This document shows, in pieces, positions 42,576 through 56,103 of a stretch of DNA of 64,000 nt. This DNA comes from Platerodrilus igneus (Eukaryota; Arthropoda; Insecta; Coleoptera; Lycidae), in assembly GCA_036346225.1 (NCBI GenBank), contig JARFIW010001105.1, forward strand, positions 744,001 through 808,000. The letters run 5' to 3'. Position numbers and translations under genes: made by a program. Position 1 is the stretch's first letter. Each line of letters begins with the position of its first letter. Below the pieces are notes generated by a model, which had not been told where the DNA came from, searched no databases, and saw only the letters and a list, made by a program, of their open reading frames with translations.

Positions 42576-44380
42576 TTGCTGTGATAAGGGGTTGTTTAAG
42601 GGCGACATAGTGAAGGTCACTAGAGAATGAGTAATTAGAATAGGCAGCAGAAAATTGTAGTTATTTCAGGAAATAAGTAAGAAATAGAAGTAGATAGTAA
42701 GTAGGCAACACCCTGTGTACAAAGTAGAAATAGTTTTGGGCAAAAGAAAGACATAGGAAGACGATAGTTGGCGAGGAATGAGAAATACAAGTATTAAACG
42801 GATGGTAAAGATTAAATACCCTGTAGATAGTGTTCAGTTGACATAAGTAAAGCGAATAAGAATATTTTTCAGTGGAAGCACGCGAGAAATGATAAAGTAT
42901 AATTAGACACGCATTAAGAAAAGAGTCTCAGCGATTAAAAATACGGATGTGAAAATAGAGTTTCATGTAGCTAATATAATGCGTATAAAGATCTAACCAT
43001 TTTGATAAGAGAAATGATTAAAAATTGCGTGAATCGCATGTAAACAATGAAAGTTTAAAGTAAAATTGCATCAGTTGTTTATGGAAAGGCGACTATTCTA
43101 TCAAAATACAGCATGTTGATAAGTGAAGACACCTGCAGGCAGGTGGGCATTATGAACAACGCAGAGCATTACATCAGAAAATATTGAAATGGAATTATTT
43201 GATTGGTCCGAAGCAAACGACGGTTCTAGACCACACCACGGATGCAGTGGGGATTCGAAATTATAAGCAAGCACCGCGATAAGAAAGTCAGTTTTGAACT
43301 CAATGAAGGCCCAAGTGCATTGCCAGTAATACTGAATAATACGTAACAAGTGGTACAAAGTGAAATAAATGAGTGTGTATATGAAAATTACCGTTTAAAA
43401 CGTAAGTAGGATTATTTTATGAATTAATCGTAAACTAAGACATAAAAATAATAGGGCTTCGAGGTCTGAGGAAAATAGGCCAGAATGTTTGATGTTAAGA
43501 AAGATTACAATAAAACAATTTAAATGTCGTGAAAGGAAGAACATAATCTTGAAGTATAGGGTGAACAATTACAATTTGAAGTCTATGGCAAGAATGATTA
43601 AAGTATAAAATTATAATTTAATGGTGTTGGTCCATAATGGTGATAAGTTGAATGGAATCGAAAATTGGGGAAGATTAATTTCAATGGAAGCGTCGTCGTA
43701 AAAAGATAAAACCAGGTCAGATTGTTAGTTATAAGGCATCTGTTTTTCTACAAGAATTTTATTTTATTTTTAATATCCAATTGGCTAAATATTATATGCT
43801 TGTAAACAAGTCAACAAAGGGTTGAATACGTATTGAAATAATAATAAGAAAACGGATTTAGAATATTCTACATTTGTTGGTAAAGATAATGAGTTTTCTT
43901 TGGTGACTTTGGGTTTTTAGTACAAATTAAATGGTTGTTGATAAATGAAATTTATAAAGGTGAATTAATTTGAAAATGTATTGTAAATAACGTCAAAGCT
44001 GTACATAAAGCATTAGTTTCATTAAATGGGATTCAAACTTACTGAATTTTTATAATTACAAATATATGCTAGCCGAGGTCATAAGATTGAAATAGTACAG
44101 AGGAGGGTCACAAATTAAGTAGGGCAGAGATAACCCAAAAAGGCGGTAACTTGTTGAATTTTGTCATTGGTCGATAAAGTTGTTTATGATAAACTCCAGT
44201 TGATAGCAACGTTAAGAAACAGCTGGAGGAGGAAATAATCACAAGCTGTAGGAAAGATTAAAATGGTGGTTCAATAATTTAATTTAGTATTATAGCAATT
44301 AAAATAAATAGGTCGCTCAACGTAAGGACACGTGATATTACAGAAATAATAGGTCGACCCACTAAAGGGTATTACAGCAA
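42576..44380. repeat. Noncoding element with TTGCTGT-type inverted ends
   Basis: A TA tract is followed by TTGCTGTGATAAGG; the right end reads TATTACAGCAA followed by a TA tract, the complement of TTGCTGTAATA. About 1.8 kb, purine-rich on the plus strand, no gene seen. It may be an AT-targeted MITE-like element or the 3' LTR body of gypsy-B. Confidence 0.5.
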
Positions 44381-44394
44381 TATATATATATTAA

Positions 44395-47329
44395 TTGCTG
44401 TGAAATTTACCTCAGGTGCTCCGGGATTATATGCTTATAAATATCAACAACGATGCTTACCTGTATTGCTCACTCTACTAACTCCTGCTCACAACTTAGC
44501 TCTGCTGTCATCTAAAATAAAATCACTCCCTTCAATCATACTCCCAAAATAACGCAATTCACAAAATACATCGCACTCTATTTACACAAAATAAATATAA
44601 CATTTTCAAAACTCATTTTATTTATAATTGTATTACTTGGATTAGTAACAAATCCTTTTTCAAAATTTAATTGAATTTTAATAACCTCAAAAACAAATAC
44701 CTTATTAAAGTAATTGGGCTTTTCCATACCTGATGTTAAAATCCCAATCTTAACATGAGCTTATACTAAAACTCTTTAAGCTTGTGTGTAAATTTACAAC
44801 ATTACAAATAAACTAAGTCCCCGTTACTTTGTACAACATTGCGGTTATCTTTATATTAATTATCCTTTTCTACCTCAACAAATTACCCTATACATCTAAA
44901 GTCCTTAAAATTTTAGTTCATAAATTTTTAAAATAAAATTACTCCAGAGCACAAGAATAATAAAAGAAACAGCTAACAACTACCACCAAATGTTTTTATA
45001 AAAGTTACCTGGTAACCATCCTCCTGCAGGTCTCAGCCAACCAGCCTTGAAGTAGATGTGTCACGTATAGCGTTAGGCTGTGGAATCACTCAAGGTCAAA
45101 TCACCATTCCATTCGTTATGCTGCTATCCAAATCTCACTTTATTTACATTAAACCAAGTTGCATCCAACGTCGAAAAATTCGCATCTTCTTTTCATTTAT
45201 AAAGCACCAATCACAAATTTCAGCATTCTCCAATCAATCCCAAATTTTAACCAATTTGGTCGTTCCAATCACCCAAATTAACAAAAGTTAGTACTTACAT
45301 ACCCACGCCTAAATAATTTCTATTCATTTCAGATTTGTAATTACTTGACTTATCACAACACATACTAACTTGTGTGCACTTATAATTAATTATATTAATT
45401 CTAGTACTGCACTATTTGAAGTAAACTTGAAGATGAACGAAGGTGTTTAAGAGGACTTCCACCACGTTGAAGGTGGTTTTATAAGAAATCCTGGACCCCT
45501 GTTTTGAAGTGCGACGTATTCTACCCCAACCTGACAAACATTCCTGGAAAACCGTTAAATCTCCAACGGTTTCAAACATTCCTCAAACTACAACATTCAA
45601 AACATCTAAAATTCATTAGAAATCGGGAAAAACAGTCAACCGTCTTTGCATTTTAGTGAAACTATTTTCAACGGAAATGATTCTACATAAAATTACGCCT
45701 CTTTACAAAACCTATTCCATCTCTCTTACCTATCTGTTACCTTGTTCCACTTATGCTACATTCTTACAAATCCCTCGTTGGACGCCTTCCTACCAATCTT
45801 TAAACTGTTCGCGTCTATCTACATCCAATGAGATGCAATTTCTTTCCAAAATTATTGATTTTATTCCCTATGCAAAACAAGCTTGTGTCTCTGTCTCCTC
45901 CTATAGTATCTCGACAAAATATATTGCATCTCACTCATACTAATATGTTCTATACTCCATCCTCGTTTCTCTTAATTTCTTATTTGTGGTCTCCTGCTAT
46001 ACTACCTTTAAAATGAAATCGGTCCTACCAATTTCAACGGTCTCAGTTCTTTTGGAAAATGTAACAGCTTGTTTATGCTGTTTACATATAAACCTTGAAG
46101 TAAATGATTACTTGGAACGTTTCTAAAGGTGTTTATTTCTTTCCAACCGAAAAGCGTTAAACTTGTTTATCGAATTTGCTATAATTGACACTTAAATTGT
46201 TTTTTTTCTGGTTTACTACAAATATCGATCCTATGCTAACGAACTATGCAAAAACTTTTACATCATTTAAACTACAATTAAATTATTTATTTAAAATTGT
46301 TGCTTTTGATCATTCTTGTCCTACTCTATAAATCTTGTTCCTATGCTATAAATAAATGATATTCCTTACTAAAATAAATGCAAAGCTAGAATTAAATTAC
46401 CCAAAATTCCTACATTAAATCGACTACGTTCTAACTTAATAATTTAAATACCTAATTAACTTACTTATATTGTGCCTTACCCTTTATTAAGCCCCCTTCG
46501 AATTTCTTCTGCTTCCCAGGCTAGCTCAGCAATCGACCTATTTTTGAATACCTAATTTTACATTCATCCCTCTTTCACACTCGCACACCATCAAATAAAA
46601 TTACCAAAATAATACAACAATCATACAACCTTTTATTTACACCTATTAACAGATAAAATATATTTACATGTTTCCAAACAATTTGATACAATAATTATCA
46701 GCTCAATATATTGTATGTTTCAAAGTCCTTGATTTTTATAATGATTTTAAACAAATTTGATTAAATATGAGTAGATGGACCCAATATAACCCTAAATTGA
46801 CTTCACACTAGTATTGTGAGCTGATTATAACCCAGTTTTGTTTGTATATGCTTTTTAAAACCTTACATTAATTAAAATAAATTTACAGACCCGTTTGCCC
46901 TTTACAACTCAAGTTATATCCTGAATGAATTTTGATATATTCTAAATACACCTTTTTCAATACTCAAAATCAGTAAATTGTCCAGTACATGTATCTTTTA
47001 AAATAAGTTTCTACAACCATAAATATGCCACCAAAAGTCAACCACACAACACAAAATTCCACAAATGTTTATAAAACAACACAAATTTCAAAGTAATTAC
47101 CTGGAGAATTCTTCATTTTCATTCCGTCGGAGATGGTTACCAGAAACCCCTCGGCGTTGTTCCATTTACTATGCTGCTTGGCGGATCCACAGGCCTCTAC
47201 CATCTGATATCTCTGCAAGCTATTCATTTCGCTGACAGTACCATTCCATACCCATATATCATGCATACAAACTTGACTGCCAGTTCTGCTTACCCCATAT
47301 GTCAGGCATCCATTTAATAAATTTTATTG
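44395..47329. repeat. (TA)n-TTGCTGTG noncoding repeat region, copy Y
   Basis: Starts with TTGCTGTGAAATTTACC right after a TA tract. No supported gene. Two internal points (45008 and 47098) carry 'ttacctgg' preceded by similar 'caaatgtttttataaaa'/'caaatgtttataaaac' text. Both are followed by 'attccatt..tatgctgct', so the region seems to hold at least two diverged units. On the minus strand these points read CCAG|GTAA, like splice donors. Confidence 0.45.
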
Positions 47330-47393
47330 TAGTAGCGGACCTTTTTATTTAATGCCTAACTCTTTCACATTAATAATTAGAGGTCCGCTACTA
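47330..47393. repeat. 13-bp perfect inverted repeat
   Basis: TAGTAGCGGACCT (47330-47342) faces AGGTCCGCTACTA (47381-47393) over a 38-base loop. GC-rich against an AT-rich background. Could be a very small MITE or the ends of a deleted element. Confidence 0.75.
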
Positions 47394-47769
47394 TCGTTTA
47401 TACTTTCAACTACTATTTTAAAGGTAACTTTACTACACACAAAACTATTAACCAAAAGCTTTATTATTATCGTGGTCTGAATCAGTATCCAGCACTTGAT
47501 CAAGTAAAAGAAGAGATAGCTTAATACCTCCGCTTGGGTATTTATATTCTTCCAAACCCCTAGTGGAACCTATTTCCTGAAAAGCTTATTTTCCAAACGG
47601 TTTCTAAAAATTTTGAGCGTAACCATCACTAAATTCGGAAAATTTCTCTCATCCCACGTGCTGCTTATATCGAATTCGTTTTCTACCTTTTGGGCTTCGT
47701 TTCTAAAACTGTCGTCTTTGACCAATGACAAAGTTTTCTGTCGTCACCAAACTCCTCCTAACGCCTATT

Positions 47770-47774
<5 letters not shown>
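47394..47774. other. Intergenic, no gene seen
   Basis: AT-rich, no supported feature, leading into a TA tract. Confidence 0.35.
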
Positions 47775-47813
<39 letters not shown>

Positions 47814-50554
47814 CTGTGTTTCTTAGATGAGCCCCTCACTTGGATGCCCTAAATTATGCTGCGTTTCCTCAGTATCTGCTCGTTGTAACGCCTCTAACTC
47901 ATGTCCCACAAATTGGGTGCCATAATTTGCTGTGTTCTTCTTATTTGAAGCCCCACGAAACGGCTGTCATAAAAATTTTATGATGCTTACCGAAACCCCA
48001 AAATTTTTAAATGTTATTACAAAATTGTCTAGCGAAAAATTGAAGCCCTATCACCTAAACTTACAATTTATACTATTTAATAACAATATCTTCTGAAGAT
48101 GCTTTTCACCGGACGCCAAATCCTCCAGTCTCTTCAGAGATATTTGCCACGGCTGCTCACTGCCCTGAAAATCCTAACCTACTAAAAAAATAACGCTGAC
48201 TGCAAAAAGTACATCAACATTTATTAACATATCCAATCCGTTATTCAATTCAATTTACATACCTCAGGTATATCAAGCTCAAAAACATTTTATTACTTGT
48301 GGTAAATAATAGCTCAGTTTAAAGAAAATAAATTTAAAATCATACTACATCAATCCTGAAACAAAGTAACTGGGCTTATTTCCAACCTTTACTTTATACC
48401 CCAGGTCAAATACGAGCTCATAGTGAACCTCCTTTTATCTACGTTAACAACGGCACTGCAATTTCCTAAAACCCTTTTACTTTTACAAAAATTATAGATT
48501 GCACCTTAAAGTAATATCATCAAATTATTATATAAATTTTTCATTAAGTCCTTTTTAAATTGACTCATCAATTAAAATGTCTTTAAACCATAATAAATAC
48601 ACAAAATCACAAAATTGTCACCCAGAAAATCACCAACGAAAACAAACAAAATTCTTATAAGTAGAGTTACCTGGATTTTGTCTCAAGTGCTCTACATGGA
48701 CACCATCTCCAACGTGATCCTTCTTCTCGACTGCACGTTCAAATACAGTCTCCAGGTTCTTTATATGGACACCATCTCCAACGTGATCCTCCTTCTCGAC
48801 AGCACGTTCAGATACTGTCTCCAGGACCCCTCTCACCATCAGGAACACACCGTTTCTAATTAAATTCTTTCACACAACTGCATGGTACTACCATGCTCGC
48901 ACTTGCTGGTCCATCCATACATTTACTCTGTACTCAGAGTACATATGCCGCATTCAAACACCCAGTATTAAAATTGTACTTACTTGCGTTATAATTTTGA
49001 TTATTTATAGCCAAAGATATACAAGCACCCACACGTGCTAATTTAACTGTATCTTTACTCAATCACTTTGCTAAGTACTTAGGTGGGCGATCTTAAGTAA
49101 GGACAAAAAAGCGATTTACCACCCTTACGGGTTTATATCAGCTCAAAAGTCACCCCCCTACATCAATTTCCAACACCCCTGTTGCACTTTTCTTAGTATC
49201 ACGGCCAAACACACCAACGGTTGAACCCTTCCACAAACTATCCAATTATCCTTCAAAAATTCTCGTATTTTTAGCCTACCGTGCTCAACCGTTTTTCAAA
49301 TTTAGGAAATTCTTGCTCCAAACAAGCTTGTTCCCGAAATCTTCATTAATATTTTTATCCAGCACGGCCTTCCTCGAAACTTTGGCAACTGCCGTTTTAA
49401 GTTCTATTCACTACAATATGCCCACTGTAGGCGCGATATTCTCGTTTCATTCACAATCATAAACAAAATCTTCCGCTTATTTTATCTTTAGACATAATTC
49501 TCCTCTTGTTCACAAGCGCTGTTTTACCTAACCCCGCTATCGTTTATTCTACTCTTGTTTATTTAATGTAACCGTTCTCTGTTAGTATAATCTCCCCAGA
49601 TTTCGATACCCTTACTGCTCGATTCATTCCAAAACATAGCGTGTCTTCGCCCCGCCCAATATCAAGCCTCTCAAAGTCAAACGTTTCACTAGCATCTGTT
49701 ATGCCCTTCTTTACTAAAGCATGCAACTATAGTCTTTTCTCTCTAGAAATTGATATTGTTTTCGCGGCTGTCTGCACCTGTGTTTTGTCCTCATTATATT
49801 TTTGCAGCTATTATTTGTTGACTAGATTTTATGTTTGTTATCTTTTTTACACCTATAAAGTTTTTTGAATCTATAACACGTGCAACTCGAATAACGACTG
49901 CCGCTTTACATATGCTGAAAGCCTTTATTCTTTAGAATATTAAAACAAATCTTAATTATGCTTGCCGTAATTTACGTTTTATATGCATTTACGCACTTAT
50001 GCGCCTGAAATTACGTTTCATAACTTATTAATAATTAATATTTACAATAAAATTTTATGCTATATTCAAGTAACCCTAATATCTACTGGTAACTTGTAAA
50101 TACGAACCGATTTTGTTCAAACACGGCTCAAACTTTGACAAATTTATACACTTTCTAATTTGACATAAATAAAAATTTGAGCTTGCTAATGCCTTTTATG
50201 ACCTCAATATTTTCCTCTGTTTTAATGCTAAGAACAACTTTGAAAAGTTTTCTTTGAATTCAAACATACCGGTTGTTACTAATTCTTCCTATTCCTAACT
50301 TCTATATTCTAATTCCTAATTCCTGACACTACCCTATACCTAATTTATAACTATGTATACTTATCATCCTAATATCATCTCCTCCCCTCCCCATCTAAAT
50401 TACTATACCAGATGCCTAATCCTACATTATACCTAACATTTAACTAAATACCCTTACTATCCTAACCATCCTATATTTATTCCTTATCCAAATTATTTAA
50501 AACTATTATTCACGCCTAACACTATAGAAATAACTATATTACACCTATCGATTC
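47775..50554. repeat. (TA)n-TTGCTGTG noncoding repeat region, copy Z
   Basis: A TA tract (47775-47810) is followed by TTGCTGTGTTTCTTAG. Landmarks shared with copies X and Y include 'ggctgctcac', 'aactgggctta' with 'gagctcata', 'cccttttactt' and 'gttacctgg'. The last 280 bases are pyrimidine-rich, like 18779-19230. No gene is supported except the tandem unit listed separately. The region ends abruptly at the start of the duplicated block. Confidence 0.45.
48690..48830 (-). repeat. Two 69-bp tandem units, in frame on the minus strand
   Basis: The unit containing TGGACACCATCTCCAACGTG occurs twice with a 69-bp period and few differences. On the minus strand it encodes two 23-residue units of the form LETVxERAVEKxDHVGDGVH, followed by LRQNP and a CCAG|GTAAC junction that resembles a splice donor. 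Preserved frame and donor suggest an old exon, but no protein family is recognised. Confidence 0.6.
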
Positions 50555-51836
50555 AAAATGCTTTAATACGATCTGCAAAGGAGGTGCCCTTAACTCAGCC
50601 AGTTGAACAGGTATCAACTTTCGTTCCACTTGGAAAATGGCTGTTTCGAGTACATGTGCCCGATTTACTAGCCGGACAAACAGTTTGTGTAACAGGTAAC
50701 ACTTTTGAATTAGGTGAATGGATTTGTGATAAATGTATACCCCTCGAACAAGAAGACGATGCAGAGGTGTGGTCTAAAATAATAAATATACCCGATAAAC
50801 AACAAGTATTTTATCGCTATTTGCTTTGTGCTGTGTTCAAAGTGACTTACAAGTTATTGTTAATCACTGGGAGGCTAGTTTAGATGCTAGAAAAATCGAA
50901 GCACATGAAAATCCCTTCCTATAAAGAAGAACCACAGTTATATGGTGATTATGACAAAATGTTTCGTGTTGATCGTGGTTGGTTAAATAAAGAAACAGTA
51001 GTTCAGTTAAAGTTATTTAAGAATCCATTGTTGTGGCATCCACGCTTTCAAATCTCTTTTTTAAAGTAACAGTTTTAAATTTATTACGTTATAGTACAAC
51101 TTTCAAAAGCTTGTCTGAGGCTCTAGAAGAATCGTTAAGTGTTGATACCGCAGATGCAACTGATAATCCTAAATATGAAAGTACAGTGGTTGCCAGTTTA
51201 AACAGCTCAGATTGTACATTTCAGCCTCAGGAACAATTTGGTAAAGAATTTAATGCTGGGGATTTATTAGTGTTCCAGTCTACAATTTTATTCCAGCCTA
51301 ATACAGCATTTTTATTGGATCTGTATGTATAGTTCTAGATTTCAGGAAGGTGATCCTCCATATCATGCTGGTTTCTGTTACCTGTTACCAAGTGCTTTAT
51401 ATTCTCAATGGGGTCTGTAATTTTACCAGTTACTAGTACAAAGCACCGGCCATTAGGTCAAATAGAATTAGAATATTTGATTATAAGACCTTTACCTAAT
51501 ATAAGATGTGATATGGAGATATCGTATGCTAGGCACTGGAAGAATTCATGGTTAGGTCTAGATGTTGGACATCGTGGTGCCGGTTCTAGTTTTAAGATTG
51601 AACCAAAAAATTGTTCAGAGGTTAGAGAAAATACATTAGCAAGTTTCAAGTCGGCTATTCTACATGGAGCAGATTTTATTGAATTTGATGTTCAGTTAAG
51701 TAAAGACTTGGTGCCTATTATTTATCACGACTTTCATGTTTGTATTTCGTTGAAGCGTAAAAAGCAGTTGGACGAAGGTGACATGTTAGAGTTTCCACTG
51801 AAAGAGTTGACATTGGAGCAACTTCATCTGCTGAAG
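50555..51836 (+). pseudogene. GPCPD1 exon copy, start missing and frameshifted
   Basis: Corresponds to codons 12-443 of the exon at 32385-33713. The first 11 codons, including the ATG, are absent. Small deletions shift the frame near 50830, 50910, 51055, 51105, 51327 and 51405. The GDPD start (GHRGAG, IEFDVQLSKD, IIYHDF) and the splice donor AAG|GTAATT are unchanged. Either a pseudogene in a segmental duplication or a poorly polished allele. Confidence 0.85.
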
Positions 51837-52270
51837 GTAATTTAGTATAATTGGATATAGTAAGGTATTGAAAAACTGACACCACAGTAATCTGAATTGA
51901 ATAAACTTTTATTTTATTGTCAGGGACTTAATAATTGGAAATTTTTTATAAGTATAGGTTTGTCATTTGTTAAATAGTTAAGAAAATATTTGATTGGCTC
52001 TTATATAATTTTACTTAAAAAGAAAACTTGGTATTCACAGATTAGAAATGATGTCGGATACTTGGGGTAGATACATACCGATAAACTCAATACCTCGGTC
52101 AGAATTTTTATACCCTATAAATACCCGATACTTGATAATTAAATATGTTTAGATGTGAAAAGCAATTACTAGCTCGATTTGAAATGATCATTTGGACTTT
52201 GCATAAAAGTCTAAGTTATTATTTCATCTTATTCACTTGTCGTTAGTATTTTCAACTTACCTTGGGTAAT

Positions 52271-52273
<3 letters not shown>

Positions 52274-52326
<53 letters not shown>

Positions 52327-52720
52327 AAATTAAAAGGGGTTTGAGGTCTCTGGATTAAGGTGAAAACTCTTTTCTATGACCTAAATTTTCAATTTATTTT
52401 AAATTCTTGATCACAGGCATATAAACTTGAGGTTAATTGAAAACTAGCATAACAAACATAATAAAATCTTGGAAAAATCGTAAAACTAACAAAATTAAAA
52501 GTTCTTTAAAATAAATTGTAAAAATTAAACTTGATTAGTTTAAAGTTTTTTCAAGATTTAATTTTGTTACAGTTTTCAAAATAAGTTTTTTTATGCCTGT
52601 GATCAAGAATTTAAAATAAATAAAAATTTAGGTCATAAAAAAGTTTTATTAATAAATAAAAAATAAATTTTAATTAAAATATTTATTAATTATTATATTT
52701 ATATATATATATATTTTTTT
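52274..52720. repeat. Degraded copy of the foldback palindrome
   Basis: The left arm (from GGGGTTTGAGGTCTCTGG) matches 34236 onward, but the centre and second arm are shortened and replaced by A/T-rich text. TA tracts flank it. Confidence 0.75.
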
Positions 52721-53248
52721 AAAATAAATATATTTTTTGGGGACAAGTTGATATTTTAATTTTTGGGATACCTATATTCAACAAAACGAAATTGCTAACA
52801 CAAAATACATACAATTACCATACATCAAAATTTAACACCACTAATTTCTAAAATATTAAAAAACCTAACATCTGTATAGCTGTATAGCATATGAAAAATC
52901 GATTCAAAATTTATTCACAAAACTAAAGACCCCACTAATCCACTTCTACGCAGCAACCTAGTTTACAAAATCACATGCAATTGCAAAAGTAATAGGACAG
53001 ACTTCACAATGGTTAAAAATAGACTTACCCAACATCGTATCGATGCAAAATGGAAAAACTTATTGTGCTCTTGCTTCTCATCTACATTCTACCAAACATA
53101 CAGCCAATTTCAATGAAATTACCATATTAACAAAGACAATAACCACAAAAGCGATTATTTTAGAATCTTACCACATAATACAAGACAATAATTGCATCAA
53201 CAACAAACAAGACATCAATAACCTCAGTACAGTATATTCACAACTATA

Positions 53249-55742
53249 CAGGGTGAATGGTATCATTCGTGCAAAAATGAACTGGGAGATAGTACACTTA
53301 ATTTGCAACAAAAATTGTTAATATGACCCCTGTCCTACCTCGATTGGTTTAGGAGATATGGTTTTTTTAGTCTGTTTCTTAATAACGCGATTTTGCAGTA
53401 AAGTTAAATTTCTTGGCATCTGCTGCAAATAACTAGATAAACAATCCGATTTTCATAAACTACATTAAATTTCCTATAAAAAACAACTATTTCGATTTTT
53501 TTAATTTTGAAAGAAACATTTATTATAAAGCATTAAAAGGTAAAAAATTACAAAGGAATTTTTTTTAACAAAGTTTAAAGTAATATTACAGCGAAATTAT
53601 TTTATCTACAAATGAGCAAATGTCACAAAACAACCTCACTTCATAAGGTTTCCAGCTGTGCGAAACACTTTCTATTTGATTTTTAATTTATCAAGTATGA
53701 AAATATGGAAACAAATATCGTTTGCAATTCGCATTAAAATTCGCCCACTGCCTTGATTATCTAATGATCCCACAACGTTTTTCCGGTATTACGGAGCCAA
53801 TAATTTGATAAATTAAATTTTATTTGTATTGTTCAAAATGCTGACCACCGCACCTGATACAGGTTCTTGCTCTTTTCCGATACCTACCACGGTCACGCAT
53901 AGATTGCTTCTCTTAAGAGTTGACATCCATTTTCGAGCCCTTGTCTCAAATTTTCCAAACTGACTACCTCCGTGCTATATCGTATTCTTTTAAAAAGACC
54001 CATACAAAGTAATCCATGGGATTCAAGTCAGCGATCTTGCTCCCGGAATCGGTCCTCCTCACCAATCCACCTTGCGTACTGTTGTTTAAAACTGGTGGAC
54101 ACCACGTGTGTAATGAGGAGGAGCCCGTCATTGAAAAGTGATATCTCTGAACTTCTAAAGGGACATCTTCCAACAATAGGGTAGTCGATTTTGGAGAAAG
54201 TCCAAATACACTTCTCTATTGAGGTTTCTTTCGAAAATATAGGTGCCAATAAGGGTGTTTCCTATCACAGCCGCCCACATTTAGGCTGAATCTGCGTTGG
54301 GATTTCTGTCTTATTGCATGAGAGTTTTCATCGGCATAATAGTGGTAATTGTAGAGATTTAGAACGCCAGCCTGCGTAAAGAGGGACTCATCAGACCACA
54401 GTATTTTTCGAAAGAAATGGCGCTCCTCAATATCCCGTGCTAATAACCAACGGCAGAACATCAACCTTTGTTGGAAATCTTCGCCTCCGCCTTTAGAGCT
54501 TGAACAGGTGTAAAGTGAAAAGGTGTGACTCCCAAGGTCCCGGGTTCGATTCCCGACACGGTCCGCTTGAAAATGTTAGGCGAGCATTTTCACAAAAATA
54601 CACCCTCGTTCGGATGAGAGGTAAAATGGAGGTCCCGTGTGTGAGTGTTGTCACGCACGTTAAAGATCCCTACCTTGCTTGGAACAGCAAGGGTTCGGCA
54701 AAATTCAAAATTTTCCAGGTAACAAAAACTCGCTTCCTGGCCAGTGTAGTACCTTGGTGGAGCATTGGAAAATCACATGTAATGTAAAGTGAAAAGGACG
54801 AATATTATTCTTGTGCAGAACATCTACTACTTTCCATTGCTACAACTTCTCTTGCAATTTGACGTGTAGAAGTTGTAGGGTCTTGTTCCACTCGATCCAA
54901 GACAAACTTGTCAATTTCTACGTCCAGATCTTGACCCTTTTATTAGGTACTTGAAGTGCTCCTCCATCAAGCAGCCATTGGTGCATTCTTGTAAACACGT
55001 TGCGACTGGGAATCGGACGATTTGAGAACCGACAAAAACTATAAATGAAATGCATATCTGCATATCCTCTATTGCTATATCGAGCAGGCATCTTAGATAG
55101 TAATTTAGTACGTATCAAAAATTTATTCCAATACAACTGTCTAATCGGTGACAATGCTTCGCACTGCCAATGTGACGACTACATGTTATGAACGTATCTG
55201 TGCTCTTAAAATTACTGTACATTTTTGTTTTCAATTCGCGCTGCCTTGATTATCTTATAATCGAACAAGGTTTTTCCGGCATTACGAAGGCAATAATTGA
55301 ATAAATTAAAAATCAAATAGAAAGTGTTTCGCACTGCTGGAAACCTTATGAAGTGAGGTTGTTTATGTGACATTTGCTCATTTGTAGATAAAATAATTTT
55401 TCTGTAATATTACTTTGTTAAAAAAATTTCCTTTGTAATTTTTTACCTTTTAATGCTTTATAATAAATGCTTCTTTTAAAATTTAAAAAAATCGAAATAG
55501 TTGTTTTTTATAGGAAATTTAATGTAGTTTATGAAACTCGGATTGTTTATCTAGTTATTTGCAGCAGAAGCCGAGAAATTTAATTTTTACTGCAAGAAGT
55601 CGCGGTATTAAGAAACAAATTAAAAAAACCCATATCTCCTAAACTAATCGAGATAGGACAGGGGCCACATTAATAATTTTTGTTGCAAATTAAGTGTACT
55701 ATCTCCCAGTTCATTTTTGCACGAACGATACCATTCACCCTG
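53249..55742 (-). mobile_element. Mariner with long inverted repeats, duplicate copy
   Basis: Counterpart of 35274-37804 with TA at both edges. The transposase is on the minus strand in the same broken order; WSDESLFTQAG is readable at 54216-54464, and MPARYSNRGYADMHF starts near 55093. More frameshifts than the first copy, mostly small deletions. Confidence 0.87.
54524..54782 (+). mobile_element. tRNA-derived SINE, duplicate copy
   Basis: Same insertion with flanks TGTAAAGTGAAAAGG (54509-54523 and 54783-54797, here an exact 15-bp duplication) and the B box GGGTTCGATTCCCGACAC. Confidence 0.82.
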
Positions 55743-56103
55743 TATAATATCACCAAAATAGACAACCATCCATAAAACTAATTTACTAATTTACCTCTAC
55801 ATTTCAAAATATATTTAAATCAACACACCACACCATACTATACACCCCACATGATCAAAACATTACATCCATAATTTGCAGTTTCTACAAGTTACCTTAT
55901 TTACACATTTATTTTTATGTCAATGTCTAATATTTTCTATTCACGCTGTGTATGCCAAAAACTATAATTTGAATACTGTTATTATCTTTATACTTTTAGC
56001 TCTTTGAAAAAGATTTTAAATAAATCGAAACGTCAGAAACCAGCAAATGAATATTTAATAAAAAAATCCGATTGAAAGGTATCCCAAAAAATTAAAATAT
56101 CAA

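Larger units (their letters stand above)
52745..56103 (+). mobile_element. Penelope-like fragment, duplicate copy
   Basis: Counterpart of 34753-38171, with the same inverted edge sequence, GIY-YIG remains (ALASHLHSTKHTANFNEITI, NNKQDINNLSTVYSQLY) and mariner insertion. Confidence 0.75.

Noticed and set aside
48690..48830. CRISPR-like or satellite array
   Set aside because: Only two units of 69 bp without spacers, in a eukaryotic context.
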